From contig NYVS01000165.1 of NCBI GenBank assembly GCA_002684755.1, forward strand, positions 1 through 16,039: a DNA stretch of 16,039 bases. The letters run 5' to 3'. This stretch comes from Phycisphaerae bacterium (lineage in GTDB: Bacteria > Planctomycetota > Phycisphaerae > Phycisphaerales > SM1A02). A program made the position numbers and the translations under genes. Below are positions 15,202 to 16,039 of the stretch, piece after piece. The notes under the pieces are model-generated. The model made no database searches. It saw nothing but the letters and a program-made list of their open reading frames with translations, and was not told the origin of the DNA. Within the stretch, counting starts at the first letter, position 1. Each line of letters begins with the position of its first letter.

Positions 15202-16039
15202 CCGATTCGAACCCGGATTCGGCCGGCCTCCGCGCCGAGCAGTACCTCGCACCCGCGACGATCGGACAGCTGACGTCCTTCGAGCTTCGTGCGCGGATGA
15301 TCGCCGAAGGCGTGATGAGCGGGATGCATCGCTCTCCGTACCAGGGGCTCGCGGTCGAATTCGCGGAGCACCGCCAGTACGTGCCGGGCGACGACCTCAA
15401 GCACCTCGACTGGAAGGTCTTCGGTCGCAGCGACAAGCTCTACCTCAAGCAGTACCAGCAGGAGACGAATCTCGACGTCGTGATCCTGGTCGACGCGTCG
15501 GCCTCGATGCGGTTCGGAACGCTTCGTGTGAAACAGGGGTGGGGCGGGACCGACGCCTCCGCCCGTCTGGGGACCTGGACGAAGTTCGACCACGCGACGG
15601 CGATCGGCGCGGCGCTCTGCTATCTCTCGCTCCAGCAGCGGGATCGCGTCGGACTCGCGGTGTTCGCGGACGGCATTCGCGCCCAGGTGAAGCGATCCAA
15701 CGCGAAGAACACCTGGCGGAGCGTGGTCCGGACGCTCGCGACCGAGCCGGTCGACGACACCACCGATCTCGGGAAGGTCGTCGATCAGGTGATGGCGACG
15801 GTCACCAACCGATCGTTGTTCATCGTGGTGAGCGACCTGCTCGTCCCCAGCGAGACGGTTCGCGCTGCGCTGGCCCGCTTCCGGCACCGGCGTCACGATC
15901 TCATGCTGATGCAGGTGCTCGACCGGCAGGAACTCCGGTTCGATCTCGATGAACCGATGCCGTTCGAAGGTCTCGAGGGCGAGGGTCGGTTGAACGTCGA
16001 CCCACGCGTGGTGCGCGAGGACTACCTCGAGGCACTGAC
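15198..16039 (+). CDS. DUF58 / von Willebrand A-type protein (3' end beyond window)
   Basis: About 280 codons are present and the gene runs off the window end without a stop. The DUF58 signature is clear: residues 28-73 contain FELRAR, a GLAVEF segment and RQYVPGDDLKHLDWK, followed by SDKLYLKQYQQE. The beta strand VVILVDASASM then supplies the MIDAS motif D-x-S-x-S (Asp99, Ser101, Ser103) of a vWA fold, and a later LFIVVSDLL strand fits the same fold. No membrane segment is seen in the available part. The family acts with MoxR ATPases in protein assembly or cell-envelope processes; the exact target here is unknown. The start is a TTG with GGAG six bases upstream, and the operon with moxR is likely. 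Confidence 0.92.
   Translation, partial: MTDSNPDSAGLRAEQYLAPATIGQLTSFELRARMIAEGVMSGMHRSPYQGLAVEFAEHRQYVPGDDLKHLDWKVFGRSDKLYLKQYQQETNLDVVILVDASASMRFGTLRVKQGWGGTDASARLGTWTKFDHATAIGAALCYLSLQQRDRVGLAVFADGIRAQVKRSNAKNTWRSVVRTLATEPVDDTTDLGKVVDQVMATVTNRSLFIVVSDLLVPSETVRAALARFRHRRHDLMLMQVLDRQELRFDLDEPMPFEGLEGEGRLNVDPRVVREDYLEAL

Overview
The window is a high-GC bacterial chromosome segment that most resembles a member of the Planctomycetota, probably of Phycisphaerae type. The main clue is a large secreted protein that combines a Pirellula/Verrucomicrobium-type beta-propeller dehydrogenase domain, HEAT-like repeats and a C-terminal haem c domain. It sits next to a secreted DUF1080 protein, and a GH35-like protein lies nearby; this mix is typical of PVC-group bacteria. 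The lineage is inferred from family content, since no rRNA marker is present. I see no tRNA, rRNA, CRISPR array, transposase, integrase or phage gene.

Layout, left to right. Bases 29-2728 (minus) encode a GH35-like protein whose catalytic acid/base motif looks altered. Bases 3005-4735 (plus) encode a TolC-family outer-membrane lipoprotein, whose 3' end overlaps by 17 bases the 3' end of the propeller/HEAT/cytochrome c protein (4719-7331, minus). That gene and the DUF1080 gene (7421-8641, plus) diverge from an 89-base gap. Each has a TANNNT -10 hexamer exactly 6 bases before its ATG, which suggests leaderless mRNAs. A two-gene minus-strand operon follows: an Hpt protein (9597-9938) and a PleD-like REC-GGDEF response regulator (8643-9575). 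These probably link an unseen histidine kinase to c-di-GMP synthesis.

The right half looks like a housekeeping region. A tRNase Z-like metallo-beta-lactamase protein (10135-11058) is followed by a strong sigma-70-type promoter and dnaA (11250-12632). A terminator and a 440-base, comparatively AT-rich non-coding stretch (12633-13072) come next. This stretch carries DnaA-box-like sites, including a perfect palindromic pair, and is the best candidate for the replication origin. mutM/fpg (13073-13927, minus) borders it, and the divergent MoxR ATPase-DUF58 operon (14075 to the window end) follows.

No clearly new multi-gene system stands out. The observations most worth checking are the candidate oriC with its dnaA promoter repeats, the paired leaderless promoters, the GH35 protein lacking the usual acid/base glutamate, the 21-codon reading frame joining moxR to the DUF58 gene, and a strong local excess of GATC.
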